Notes under the pieces: generated by a model
Seen by the model: the letters and a program-made list of their open reading frames with translations, nothing else
Database searches by the model: none
Told to the model about the DNA's origin: nothing
Program-made: the position numbers and the translations under genes
Assembly: GCA_045652745.1 (NCBI GenBank)
Contig: JAZRUW010000027.1
Span: 1 to 64,000, forward strand
Direction of reading: 5' to 3'
DNA length: 64,000 nt
Origin: RGIG2041 sp045652745
GTDB taxonomy: Bacteria; Bacillota; Clostridia; UBA1381; UMGS1253
Shown here: positions 40,938 through 48,694 of the stretch, piece after piece
Position numbering within the stretch: position 1 is the first letter of the stretch
How the letters are laid out: each line of letters begins with the position of its first letter

Positions 40938-41019
40938 AAGGAAGTTCGTATAAGAACTCTTTGCCTAATTATACCACGGAAATTATAATTTTTCAAGAAT
41001 TATTTTGAGGTGATGAGAA

Positions 41020-41247
41020 TTGCAGAAATTCAAAGACGGTGTAAAATTCTACACCACCGGGACGGCGACTGTACGCGTCAATTTCCCGGAAAACGATGTC
41101 ATATGTGCATGGTGTCCTTTTTGCCGCGCAGACGGCGATTTGAAGCGCAGCCAGTGTAGATTGACAAATGATGTAATATTCAACCCGTTTTACGGTGTGG
41201 CAGATACCTGCCCGATTCAATTTAATGTGAAGGAGACTCAAAAATGA
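41020..41247 (+). CDS. Phage early protein with cysteine pairs
   Basis: 75 residues, TTG start with GAGGTGATGAGAA upstream. FKDGVKFYTTGTATVRVNFPENDVICAWCPFC ... CRLTNDVIFNPFYGVADTCPI carries CxxC plus two further cysteines. Similar small proteins sit before the recombination genes in many Firmicutes phages. No function assigned. Overlaps the next start by four bases. Confidence 0.7.
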   Translation: MQKFKDGVKFYTTGTATVRVNFPENDVICAWCPFCRADGDLKRSQCRLTNDVIFNPFYGVADTCPIQFNVKETQK

Positions 41248-41600
41248 ATGCAAATGTATTAAATAAGATTTTGGATAATCACAAATTATGGTTGTGCACC
41301 GCTGGAAGAGAAGGCGAACGTGCGAACCTTAGCGGTGCGAACCTTAGACGTGCGAACCTTAGCGGTGCGGACCTTAGCGGTGCGGACCTTGATTACTCTT
41401 GCTTTCCACTTTGGTGTGGCGGCCTTGGTGTACATATTGATGATAAAATCGCGACACAGTTGCTTTTCCATCTCGTGCGCAACGTGCTTGAGAGCGAGAA
41501 TACAAGCAAAGAAATGAAAAATATTTGCAAGTTGAAGAAAATTATCAAAAAGGCAAATGAATTTCATCGTGTCGATGAATGCGGTTATATAGAGGGGTGA
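41244..41600 (+). CDS. Short pentapeptide-repeat protein
   Basis: 118 residues. Five consecutive A(N/D)L-type pentapeptides (RANLSGANLRRANLSGADLS and GADLD) at residues 26-50 come from near-identical 15-base DNA repeats (TGCGAACCTTAGCGG type). The rest is a helical tail without known motif. Too few repeats for the DNA-mimicking helix of Qnr proteins (about one coil). Role unknown. Confidence 0.75.
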   Translation: MNANVLNKILDNHKLWLCTAGREGERANLSGANLRRANLSGADLSGADLDYSCFPLWCGGLGVHIDDKIATQLLFHLVRNVLESENTSKEMKNICKLKKIIKKANEFHRVDECGYIEG

Positions 41601-41604
41601 TTGT

Positions 41605-42210
41605 ATGGGAATTCCGGTATTGATTTTAGGCGAATCCGGTTCGGGCAAAAGCTCCAGCTTACGCAATTTCGAGCCGGATGAGGTATTGGTTTTAAATGTT
41701 GCAAATAAGCCTTTACCCTTCCGGAAGAAGTTGCCGAACATTAAAAATGCAAGATATACCGAAATTGGACAGACCTTGCAGAAAGGCGAATACAAAACCT
41801 ATGTGGTGGATGATAGTCAATACCTTCTTGCATTTGAAATATTCGACCGTGCAAAAGAAACCGGATACGGCAAATTTACAGATATTGCGGTGCGATTTCG
41901 CAATATGCTCGATTTTGTAATTCGCGGTCTTCCGGATGATGTAATTGTATATTTTATGCATCACGTTGAAACCACGGACGCAGGTAAAGTCAAAGCAAAG
42001 ACCGTCGGCAAAATGCTCGACAGTCAGCTGACGCTCGAAGGTTTATTCAGTATCGTGTTACTCTGCGTAGCAGACGGACAGACGCACAAATTTATTACGC
42101 AATCAGACGGCTATACCACGGCAAAGTCGCCGATGGATATGTTCCCGGCAGAGATTGACAATGATTTAAAAATGGTAGACAAAACCATACGCGAGTATTG
42201 GGAATTATAA
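41605..42210 (+). CDS. Phage Sak4-like RecA-type ATPase
   Basis: 201 residues. Walker A is LGESGSGKSSS at residues 8-18, Walker B is YVVDDSQYLLAFE, followed by a conserved MHHVETTDAGKVKAKTVGKMLDSQLTLEGLFSIVL region. It matches the Sak4-type single-strand annealing/RecA-like recombinases of phages, which work with the SSB gene next door. GGGTGATTGT precedes the ATG. Confidence 0.82.
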   Translation: MGIPVLILGESGSGKSSSLRNFEPDEVLVLNVANKPLPFRKKLPNIKNARYTEIGQTLQKGEYKTYVVDDSQYLLAFEIFDRAKETGYGKFTDIAVRFRNMLDFVIRGLPDDVIVYFMHHVETTDAGKVKAKTVGKMLDSQLTLEGLFSIVLLCVADGQTHKFITQSDGYTTAKSPMDMFPAEIDNDLKMVDKTIREYWEL

Positions 42211-42226
42211 AAAGGAGATAAGAATT

Positions 42227-42829
42227 ATGAAAAAGTTTAACAGTTATGACAATGTAGAGGTTATTAAGGCACAGGAAGCATTGCCGGTAGGCGGGTATGT
42301 TTTGCGTATCCTGGATGCTAAAGAGGTTACATACACCTGGGGCAGCGTGCTTGTATTGAGTTTCGATATTTGTGACGGACCGTACACGGGATATTACAAA
42401 AAGAATTACGAAGCACAGACACAAGAGAACAAAAAATGGAAAGGTACGTTCCGCATGAATGTGCCGAAGGATGATGGAACCGACATAGACGAATGGACGG
42501 CACGCAAATTTAAGACAAACATCCATGCAATTGAGGACTCCAATCCCGGCTATGCGTGGAACTGGGACGAAAAGAGCCTTGTACATAAGTATGTCGGCGC
42601 GGTATTTAACAACAAGGAATACGAAGTTGATGGCAGACGTGGTTTTTATACGAACTGTCACAGTTTAAAGACAGTCGAGGACATCAGAAACGGCAATTAT
42701 AAGATTCCGGGGGACACACTTTTGCAAGTTAAGGCAGAAGATAACGCTTTCCCGAGAAGTGATTTTGCGCCTGCCAATGATGCGTTTGCTTTTGCCGCAG
42801 CCGCCGACGAAGGTAATCTTCCGTTTTGA
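42227..42829 (+). CDS. Phage single-strand-binding-like protein (DUF669 type)
   Basis: 200 residues. LPVGGYVLRILDAKEVTYTWGSVLVLSFDICDGPYTGYYKKNYE is the DUF669-like beta domain. The protein ends in a flexible tail closing with EGNLPF, the acidic tip by which SSB proteins recruit partners. Position after the Sak4-like ATPase supports single-strand DNA binding. AAAGGAGA precedes the ATG. Confidence 0.8.
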   Translation: MKKFNSYDNVEVIKAQEALPVGGYVLRILDAKEVTYTWGSVLVLSFDICDGPYTGYYKKNYEAQTQENKKWKGTFRMNVPKDDGTDIDEWTARKFKTNIHAIEDSNPGYAWNWDEKSLVHKYVGAVFNNKEYEVDGRRGFYTNCHSLKTVEDIRNGNYKIPGDTLLQVKAEDNAFPRSDFAPANDAFAFAAAADEGNLPF

Positions 42830-42831
42830 TT

Positions 42832-43359
42832 ATGAGTAAGTATAACCATTTTGAGGTCGATGCAATGCTCGACAATATGATTGTGTATTACGACACGCGC
42901 GAACAGATAACACGCGCGCTTGAAAAACGGCTTGCTGCTATGCCGTGTAGGACCGAAAGAAAAAAACTCGATTACGGCGACTACAGCGCTGCTACAACAC
43001 TACCGGACGGCGGGGCATTCAGCCTCGCCGATAAAGTAGTGATTGAACGCAAGATGTCGTTAGACGAAATCAGTGCAAACTTTACGAAAGAGCGTCCGAG
43101 ATTTGTACGCGAATTGGAACGCGCGAAAACGGATAATGTTCGCGTTCATTTTCTGATTGAAAACGGCAGTTGGCATAAGGTACTGTTGCACAAATATCGC
43201 ACTCGATTTTCGCCAGAGTCGTTTGCGGCATCGTTGCTTGCCTGGTGTGCAAGATATAATATCCATATTCATTTCTGCACGCCGGAGCATACGGGCAAGC
43301 TCATACATCTGATTTTGCGGTATGAACTTAGAGAGATTTTAAACGGAATGGAGGAATAG
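42832..43359 (+). CDS. ERCC4-domain nuclease
   Basis: 175 residues. The ERCC4 (XPF/Mus81) nuclease motif is VVIERKMSLDEISANF (ERKxxxD), with DTREQ upstream and DYGDYS as the first metal-site element. It cuts branched or flap DNA during phage recombination. Starts with ATG 42832 right after the SSB-like stop. Confidence 0.85.
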   Translation: MSKYNHFEVDAMLDNMIVYYDTREQITRALEKRLAAMPCRTERKKLDYGDYSAATTLPDGGAFSLADKVVIERKMSLDEISANFTKERPRFVRELERAKTDNVRVHFLIENGSWHKVLLHKYRTRFSPESFAASLLAWCARYNIHIHFCTPEHTGKLIHLILRYELREILNGMEE

Positions 43360-43362
43360 CCG

Positions 43363-44175
43363 ATGCAGACGCTTAGTGGCTTTGTTAAGATACACAGAAA
43401 ACTGTTGCAGTGGGGATGGTATCAAGATCATGCAGTTAAAGAATTGTGGCTTCATTTGATTTTGACAGCCGCATTCAAGCAAGGTACATACAAAGGCAAA
43501 ACTATATACCCCGGGCAAGCAATTATCGGGCGACAATCGCTTGCGAAAGAATTGGATTTTTCAGAACAAGAGATACGCACGGCGCTAAATAAGTTAAAAT
43601 CAACCAACGAAATAACCATCGAAACAACCAACAAGTTTTCTGTTGTAACTCTTACAAACTGGGAAGAGTATCAAGCGACCGAAAAAGATGCAACCAACAC
43701 GGTAACCACCACTCCAACCAACCATCAACCAACCATCAACCAGCCAGCAACCAACAATCAACCACATCTTAAGAATGTAAAAGAATATAAAGAATGTAAA
43801 GAAGGTAAAGAAAAAGAAAAGGCGGCATCCGCCGCTTGCGCTGATTACCTCCTCGGCATTGAAAATCTTTCTCTTCGGGAAGCGTTGGAAGGGTTTTTGG
43901 AAATGAGGGAACTGATTAAAGCACCAATGACCGAAAGAGCGCTGATGCTTCTTGTACACAAATTAGAGAAACTTGCTCCGGGCAATATTCATGCTCAAGT
44001 GGAAATGCTCAAAGAAGCAACGCTCAACAACTGGAAAAGTGTATTCCCCCCAAAGAGCGAAGAAAAGAATAAACCGTCTGTGTTTAGCGGTGGTAAATAT
44101 GATTACGATGAAATCAAACAGAAAGCCAGAGAAAAAATACGACAAAAAATAGGTAAAGAGTCGGTGGAGGTATAA
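43363..44175 (+). CDS. Phage replication initiation protein (lambda O / DnaD-like)
   Basis: 270 residues. The N-terminal winged helix (GFVKIHRKLLQWGWYQDHAVKELWLHLILTAAF ... GRQSLAKELDFSEQEIRTALNKLKSTNEITIETTNKFSVVTL) is typical of phage replication initiators. A low-complexity Thr/Asn/Gln/Pro linker (about 108-135) follows, then a basic KEYKECKEGKEKEK stretch and a C-terminal domain. The linker DNA is a set of CAACCA repeats followed by AT-rich DNA, so the origin probably lies inside the gene. Starts with GAGGAATAGCCG upstream. Confidence 0.82.
   Translation: MQTLSGFVKIHRKLLQWGWYQDHAVKELWLHLILTAAFKQGTYKGKTIYPGQAIIGRQSLAKELDFSEQEIRTALNKLKSTNEITIETTNKFSVVTLTNWEEYQATEKDATNTVTTTPTNHQPTINQPATNNQPHLKNVKEYKECKEGKEKEKAASAACADYLLGIENLSLREALEGFLEMRELIKAPMTERALMLLVHKLEKLAPGNIHAQVEMLKEATLNNWKSVFPPKSEEKNKPSVFSGGKYDYDEIKQKAREKIRQKIGKESVEV
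43601..43818 (+). other. Probable phage replication origin (iterons plus AT-rich stretch)
   Basis: CAACCA or close variants occur about ten times between 43601 and 43766, densest at 43708-43766 (ACCAACCATCAACC type). They are followed directly by an A-rich, purine-only-strand stretch (43770-43818, AGAATGTAAAG type repeats). This is the iteron plus unwinding-element layout of lambda ori inside gene O. Confidence 0.6.
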
Positions 44176-44178
44176 GAT

Positions 44179-45993
44179 ATGGCATTATTTGTTGATAATT
44201 TTGCCGGCGGTGGTGGCGCATCGACCGGCATAGAAATGGCAATCGGGCGTAGCGTGGATATTGCAATTAACCACGACCCCGAAGCTATACGAATGCACAA
44301 AGCGAATCATCCAGACACGAAACATTATTGTGAAAACGTGTGGGATGTAGACCCGGTGGAAGCGTGCAACGGTGAGCCGGTAGCACTTGCATGGTTTAGC
44401 CCGGACTGCACGCACTTTTCGAGAGCGAAAGGCGGTAAGCCGGTGGATAAGAACATCCGCGGCCTGGCATGGGTTACAATTCGATGGGCTGCTATGGTAC
44501 GACCGAGCGTGATTATGCTTGAAAATGTGCCGGAGATTCGCACATGGGGACCGCTCGGCGCTGACAATAAGCCGGATAAGGAAAGAGCCGGCGAAACCTT
44601 TGAAGGTTTTATATTGGCATTGACAACGGGATTATCAAAAGAGCATCCGGCATTTGCGGAAATGTGTGAGGCGTTGCAGATTGAGCCGGATTCTGATATG
44701 GCAACTAAGATTTCGAATGGTCTCGGTTACGATGTAGACTATCGCATATTAAAATCCTGCGACTACGGTGCACCGACATCGAGACAGCGATTTTACATGA
44801 TTGCACGCTCAGATGGTAGACCGATTGAATGGCCGAAGCCGACACATGCACCAAAGAACAGCGAAGCGGTAAAGCGCGGTGAATGTTTGCCATATCGTAC
44901 AGCTGCAGAGTGTATCGACTGGAGTATTGAGCCGCAGAGTATATTTGAGCGTAAAAAACCACTCGCGGAAAATACCTTGCGCAGAATTGCTCGGGGTATC
45001 GAAAAATTTGTAATCAATAATCCGGAGCCGTTTATTGTAACGGTAAATCATTCCGGGGACGGCTTCAGAGGTCAGAGCGTGGACAAGCCGCTCGATACAG
45101 TGACGGCAAAGAACGGATACGGTGTAGTTACTCCTATAATTACGACATTCAATCAAAACAGCAAAGGACAAAAACTTGATGAACCTATTGCCACGGTAAT
45201 GGCGGGTGCACCGAGATTTGGCCTTGTCGTGCCGACAATCACAGCGATGGGGCATCAAGGGACGAAAAGTTGCAGAACAAGACCTGCGGATGAACCACTT
45301 TCGACGATAGTAAGCAAAAACGAGCACATCTTGGTAGCGCCGACACTGATACAGTATCACGGTGAAACGGCAAAAGATGAGGTGCGTGGTCAAAAGGTGG
45401 ATGAACCGATAATGACTGTAGACACTGCACCGAGATATGCATTGTCGGTTGCGCACATTATGAAGAACTACGGTGGTAATTATCAAGGCGCGGGCAGTGA
45501 TGTTGAAAAGCCGTTACCGACAGTAACCGGCAAAGACCACAACAGCCTTGTGACGGCGCATGTCGTTACGCTTCGCAACAATATGGACGGACAGAAAATG
45601 GACGAGCCTTTGACAACAATTTCCTGTAGCGGAGCGCATCATGCCGAGGTCCAGGCGTTTTTAGTCAAATATTTTTCAAATGGAATAGCAAAAAGTACAG
45701 ACGAGCCTCTTGATACAATCACCACAAAGGACCGTTTTGCGTTGGTGACGATTTGCGGTGAGCAGTATGTCATTGTCGATATCAAAATGCGTATGCTACA
45801 GCCACATGAACTGTTCAAAGCGCAGGGGTTCCCGGATAATTACATAATTGACGTTGACGTAGACGGCAACAAAATCACCAAGACAGAGCAAACTGCAAAA
45901 TGCGGTAACGCGGTAACGCCGCAGGTGCCTGCAGCATTGGTAAGAGCGAACCTGCCGGAATATTGTACAGTGGAATTGAGGAAAGGAGCGTGA
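44179..45993 (+). CDS. C5-cytosine DNA methyltransferase with seven TRD repeats
   Basis: 604 residues. Motif I is VDNFAGGGGASTGIEMA, motif IV carries the catalytic cysteine (C77) in WFSPDCTHFSRAKGG, and motif VI is MLENVPEIRTW. Motif VIII-type SCDYGAPTSRQRFYMIARSDGR is present, and motif X lies at the C-terminus (CGNAVTPQVPAALVRA). Between VIII and IX, residues about 303-520 hold seven repeats of [KE]P[LI]xT[VI], each about 34 residues apart. It probably methylates the phage DNA against host restriction. No cognate restriction gene is present. GGAGGTATAAG precedes the ATG. Confidence 0.92.
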   Translation: MALFVDNFAGGGGASTGIEMAIGRSVDIAINHDPEAIRMHKANHPDTKHYCENVWDVDPVEACNGEPVALAWFSPDCTHFSRAKGGKPVDKNIRGLAWVTIRWAAMVRPSVIMLENVPEIRTWGPLGADNKPDKERAGETFEGFILALTTGLSKEHPAFAEMCEALQIEPDSDMATKISNGLGYDVDYRILKSCDYGAPTSRQRFYMIARSDGRPIEWPKPTHAPKNSEAVKRGECLPYRTAAECIDWSIEPQSIFERKKPLAENTLRRIARGIEKFVINNPEPFIVTVNHSGDGFRGQSVDKPLDTVTAKNGYGVVTPIITTFNQNSKGQKLDEPIATVMAGAPRFGLVVPTITAMGHQGTKSCRTRPADEPLSTIVSKNEHILVAPTLIQYHGETAKDEVRGQKVDEPIMTVDTAPRYALSVAHIMKNYGGNYQGAGSDVEKPLPTVTGKDHNSLVTAHVVTLRNNMDGQKMDEPLTTISCSGAHHAEVQAFLVKYFSNGIAKSTDEPLDTITTKDRFALVTICGEQYVIVDIKMRMLQPHELFKAQGFPDNYIIDVDVDGNKITKTEQTAKCGNAVTPQVPAALVRANLPEYCTVELRKGA

Positions 45994-45997
45994 GTGT

Positions 45998-46339
45998 ATG
46001 ACGGAGCGTGAAAGATTGATTGAGTTGCTTGCAAATGCTGATTCATATTGTCAAGAGACACTTGCCGACTACCTTCTTGCAAATGGTGTAATTGTACCGC
46101 CGTGTAAGGTGGGTGGTATAGTATGGGTTGTATATTCTCCCAAATATCCTGCTAACCCTGCCGACAAAGGAAAATGGTTTATGTCACAAGACGGAGTGCA
46201 AAGGATAATTTACGGAGCAAAAGGTATATCAATCGAAACTTGGAATATGGGAACTATTTCAGCGAAAAAAATAGGTAGTGAATTATTTTTCATCAAAGAA
46301 GAAGCAGAGCAGGCGTTGAAAGAGAGGGATGATGGATGA
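45998..46339 (+). CDS. Phage protein of unknown function
   Basis: 113 residues: TERERLIELLANADSYCQETLADYLLANGVIVPPCKVGGIVWVVYSPKYPAN is a widespread phage ORF type found in Clostridia, with a helical N-terminus and a small beta domain. No activity is known. Starts 5 bases after the methyltransferase, GGAGCG upstream, and overlaps the next gene by four bases. Confidence 0.7.
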   Translation: MTERERLIELLANADSYCQETLADYLLANGVIVPPCKVGGIVWVVYSPKYPANPADKGKWFMSQDGVQRIIYGAKGISIETWNMGTISAKKIGSELFFIKEEAEQALKERDDG

Positions 46340-46599
46340 AAACATGCAGAATGAAACTTGATTATAACGGCTTGGTTGAAATGATTGATGCGGTTATGTC
46401 AAACAGTCGTTCTAAAATTGCAAGAGAAAACGGTTTTGGAATCGGAATAGGGATTAACATGCTCACAGGTTATATCAAAAAGATTGCCGAGCGAGCGATA
46501 GAATTGAACGATGAAGTGTTGCTCGAATTGTTGCAAGATATGATGGTGATAAAGCAAACCGACCATTCAACCGAGAAAGGTGGTGGAGCTGATGCGTGA
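46336..46599 (+). CDS. Phage protein of unknown function
   Basis: 87 residues, mostly helical: LDYNGLVEMIDAVMSNSRSKIARENGFGIGIGINMLTGYIKKIAERAIELNDEVLLELLQDM. No recognised domain. Overlaps both neighbours, so it is part of the same coupled transcript. Confidence 0.65.
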   Translation: MKTCRMKLDYNGLVEMIDAVMSNSRSKIARENGFGIGIGINMLTGYIKKIAERAIELNDEVLLELLQDMMVIKQTDHSTEKGGGADA

Positions 46600-47080
46600 G
46601 ATTTTATTTAGAGGTAAAGCGGTAAATCTTCACAATGGGAGCAAAGATTTTGTTTACGGTCAATATGTGCAAAACAGAGACGGCAAAATGATTTATAGCG
46701 ATACTTGGGAAGATGGAATACAAAAACATTATGTAATAGAAAAAACAGTAGGACAATACACGGGATTGACCGACAGGAACGGCACAAAGATATATGAGGG
46801 AGATATTTTAAGATATTTTGTTTGGGGTTCTTACGAGTGTTTTGCAGTTGTTCGTATTGGAGAATACGAGCAAGACGGAAGCGGAGACGAATACCCTGCA
46901 ATTAAAATTTGTGGAGTATATGCCGAAGTTAAAAGATATTGTCCGCTTATAAAAGAAGATGGAGATTATTTCCCTGAATATTTAAAAAAATCAAGTTTGT
47001 TTGAAATAGGAAAAGATGTTTTTGAGTTGGTCGGCAACATACACGATAACCCCGAACTATTGAAAGGCGGTGAGGGGTGA
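46592..47080 (+). CDS. YopX-family phage protein
   Basis: 162 residues. MREILFRGKAVNLHNGSKDFVYGQYV ... VGQYTGLTDRNGTKIYEGDILRY ... FELVGNIHDNPELL is the YopX family signature. YopX proteins are common in Firmicutes phages and plasmids; function is unknown. Start at ATG 46592 with GGTGGTGGAG upstream. Confidence 0.88.
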   Translation: MREILFRGKAVNLHNGSKDFVYGQYVQNRDGKMIYSDTWEDGIQKHYVIEKTVGQYTGLTDRNGTKIYEGDILRYFVWGSYECFAVVRIGEYEQDGSGDEYPAIKICGVYAEVKRYCPLIKEDGDYFPEYLKKSSLFEIGKDVFELVGNIHDNPELLKGGEG

Positions 47081-47376
47081 TGGCTTATATTGAAAAAATG
47101 AAGTTGTTTACTAAAGCAGGGGAAAAGTATGGCAATGGTAGTAGAGAACAAATAATGATTATGCGAGTTGTAAACGAAACAATAGAAGATGATGTCGAAA
47201 AAGTAAAGCGCGGAGAGTGGCTTGATGTCATAGAGGAAGTTAATAACACTTGTGCAGGTATAACTTTTAAAGGTTTTGCTGGATATAAATGCTCCTTATG
47301 TGGCAGACAAGAAATACGCAAAGAGCCTTATTGTCATTGCGGTGCGAAAATGGACGGAAGGAGTGATACCGAATGA
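47080..47376 (+). CDS. Small phage protein with zinc ribbon
   Basis: 98 residues: a helical N-terminus (YIEKMKLFTKAGEKYGNGSREQIMIMRVVNETIEDDVEKVKRGEWLDV) and a C-terminal CSLCGRQEIRKEPYCHCGAKM ribbon with CxxC ... CxC. Starts on the ATG overlapping the YopX stop. Similar ORFs follow methyltransferases in many phages; role unknown. Confidence 0.68.
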   Translation: MAYIEKMKLFTKAGEKYGNGSREQIMIMRVVNETIEDDVEKVKRGEWLDVIEEVNNTCAGITFKGFAGYKCSLCGRQEIRKEPYCHCGAKMDGRSDTE

Positions 47377-47548
47377 TACAAACAAAATTCTTATGGAAAG
47401 CCAAGAGGCATACTGGAAAAACCGAGTAAAAGAGTTTACGGAGCGGTTGCTTAAAATCATACCGAATGTTAATGGCGAAACAACAATGCTATGTGTTGAA
47501 AATGCGATACAATTCCTTGTAAAAGAAATGGTAGGCGCGGACGAATAA
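47363..47548 (+). CDS. Small phage protein, start uncertain
   Basis: About 61 residues if GTG 47363 is used, 51 if ATG 47393. EAYWKNRVKEFTERLLKIIPNVNGETTMLCVENAIQFLVKEM is helical. No family recognised. The start overlaps the preceding stop by 14 bases and the GGAAGGAG site sits close to it. Confidence 0.5.
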   Translation: MIPNDTNKILMESQEAYWKNRVKEFTERLLKIIPNVNGETTMLCVENAIQFLVKEMVGADE

Positions 47549-47564
47549 ACAAAGGAGATGCGAG

Positions 47565-47957
47565 ATGCCAAATAAGAGAGATATTAAATTGGACAAATAC
47601 GGACTGTCAAAATACAAATACCGCGAGTTGAAAAATTTTTGTCTGCAATATCGAGAAAAAATTGCGGAGAGGAATTCTTATTACGGCATCTCTGCGGTCC
47701 GCCTTACCGGAGTGCCTGGTGCGGGCGGTATATCTGATCCGACTTTCAATGTTGCGGCGCGCATCGAAAATCTTGACCGGGACATTCAGCTTATTGAGCA
47801 AACAGCAATTGAGGTAGATGCGGTTTTATATCCGTACATAATTTCCAACGTAGCTGATGGTATCCCCTACGAACAAATGAACATGCCACCGTGCGGACGC
47901 AGACAATTTTATGAAGCGCGCAGAAAGTTTTTCTTCCTTCTTTCGTTGAAAAAATAA
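47565..47957 (+). CDS. ArpU/RinA-type phage late-gene regulator
   Basis: 130 residues: KYKYRELKNFCLQYREKIAERNSYYG ... RIENLDRDIQLIEQTAIEVD ... GIPYEQMNMPPCGRRQFYEARRKFFFLLSLKK. This is the ArpU family placed just before the terminase in Firmicutes phages, where it controls late transcription. The C-terminal helix-turn-helix is the sigma-region-4-like part. AAGGAGATGCGAG precedes the ATG. Confidence 0.82.
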   Translation: MPNKRDIKLDKYGLSKYKYRELKNFCLQYREKIAERNSYYGISAVRLTGVPGAGGISDPTFNVAARIENLDRDIQLIEQTAIEVDAVLYPYIISNVADGIPYEQMNMPPCGRRQFYEARRKFFFLLSLKK

Positions 47958-48003
47958 AAAAAGGGTAACACAGAGGACATTAAAACACGATAAAATGATA
48001 CCA
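47958..48003 (+). promoter_or_regulatory. Probable late promoter
   Basis: A TAAAAT -10 at 47991-47996 has no matching -35. Instead GGTAACA and AGGACAT lie upstream, a likely activator site. Located between the late regulator and the packaging genes. Confidence 0.55.
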
Positions 48004-48018
48004 TAGGAAAAACGCAAG

Positions 48019-48049
48019 GACACCCGAATTCCCTTTTGGGTGTCTTTTT
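48019..48049 (+). terminator. Terminator directly after the late promoter
   Basis: GACACCC / GGGTGTC with a 12-base loop and TTTTT, only about 15 bases after the predicted transcription start at ~48003 and before terS. Confidence 0.8.
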
Positions 48050-48064
48050 CATTGGAGCAAAACT

Positions 48065-48196
48065 ATGGAGCAAATCAAATGGGTTGAATCCCCGAAAACT
48101 TGCAAGGAATGCAAATACCGCGATAACAAACGCAAGACCTGCAAGCTCGGGTATAACTGTCCGTATACAGGACGAAAACAAGGGAAAAAGAAATAA
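48065..48196 (+). CDS. Small cysteine-rich phage protein
   Basis: 43 residues: MEQIKWVESPKTCKECKYRD ... RKTCKLGYNCPYTGRKQGKKK. Four cysteines in CxxC and C-x5-C spacing would bind a zinc ion, with a basic C-terminus. The start (TTGGAGCAAAACT) has a weak ribosome site. Zinc-knuckle proteins at this place are common beside terminases. Confidence 0.65.
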   Translation: MEQIKWVESPKTCKECKYRDNKRKTCKLGYNCPYTGRKQGKKK

Positions 48197-48223
48197 ATGC
48201 CATGTTGAAAGCGAGGTGAGCCG

Positions 48224-48694
48224 ATGGCGAATGGCAAGTATGAAAAGTGGCTTGAGCCGGATGGCTTGCTACTGCTGGAAGCGTGGGCGCGGGATGGGCT
48301 TACGGATGAGCAGCTTGCGAAAAATATGGGAATATCCCGAAGCACTCTGAGTGAATGGAAAAATAAATATCCGGACATATCGGACGCCTTAAAAAAGGGA
48401 AAAGCGGTTGTGGATATCCAGGTGGAAAATGCGTTGTTCAAAAAAGCCCTTGGATACAATGCGAAAGTGAAAAAGGCCTTTAAAGTCAAAGAGGTGCATT
48501 ATGAAGACGGAAAGCGCACAAAGGAGATAGAGCGCATAGAATACGCAGACGAAGAAGTGCACGTCCCTGCCGATACAACGGCACAGATATTCTGGCTGAA
48601 GAATCGCAAGCCGGATGTGTGGCGTGACAAAGTCGAAACGGAAACAGTGGTGAAAATCGAGGACTTATCGCCGCTGGCGGACCTGTTGAAATGA
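48224..48694 (+). CDS. terS: Terminase small subunit
   Basis: 156 residues. N-terminal helix-turn-helix: WLEPDGLLLLEAWARDGLTDEQLAKNMGISRSTLSEWKNKYPDISDALKKGK; a central coiled part and a C-terminal DVWRDK segment as in many TerS proteins. It binds the packaging site and loads the large subunit. GAGGTGAGCCG before the ATG. Overlaps terL by four bases. Confidence 0.9.
   Translation: MANGKYEKWLEPDGLLLLEAWARDGLTDEQLAKNMGISRSTLSEWKNKYPDISDALKKGKAVVDIQVENALFKKALGYNAKVKKAFKVKEVHYEDGKRTKEIERIEYADEEVHVPADTTAQIFWLKNRKPDVWRDKVETETVVKIEDLSPLADLLK

Noticed and set aside
48036..48350. Frame of 104 codons before terS
   Set aside because: It overlaps the better-supported 43-residue cysteine protein and terS in other frames and lacks a ribosome site.
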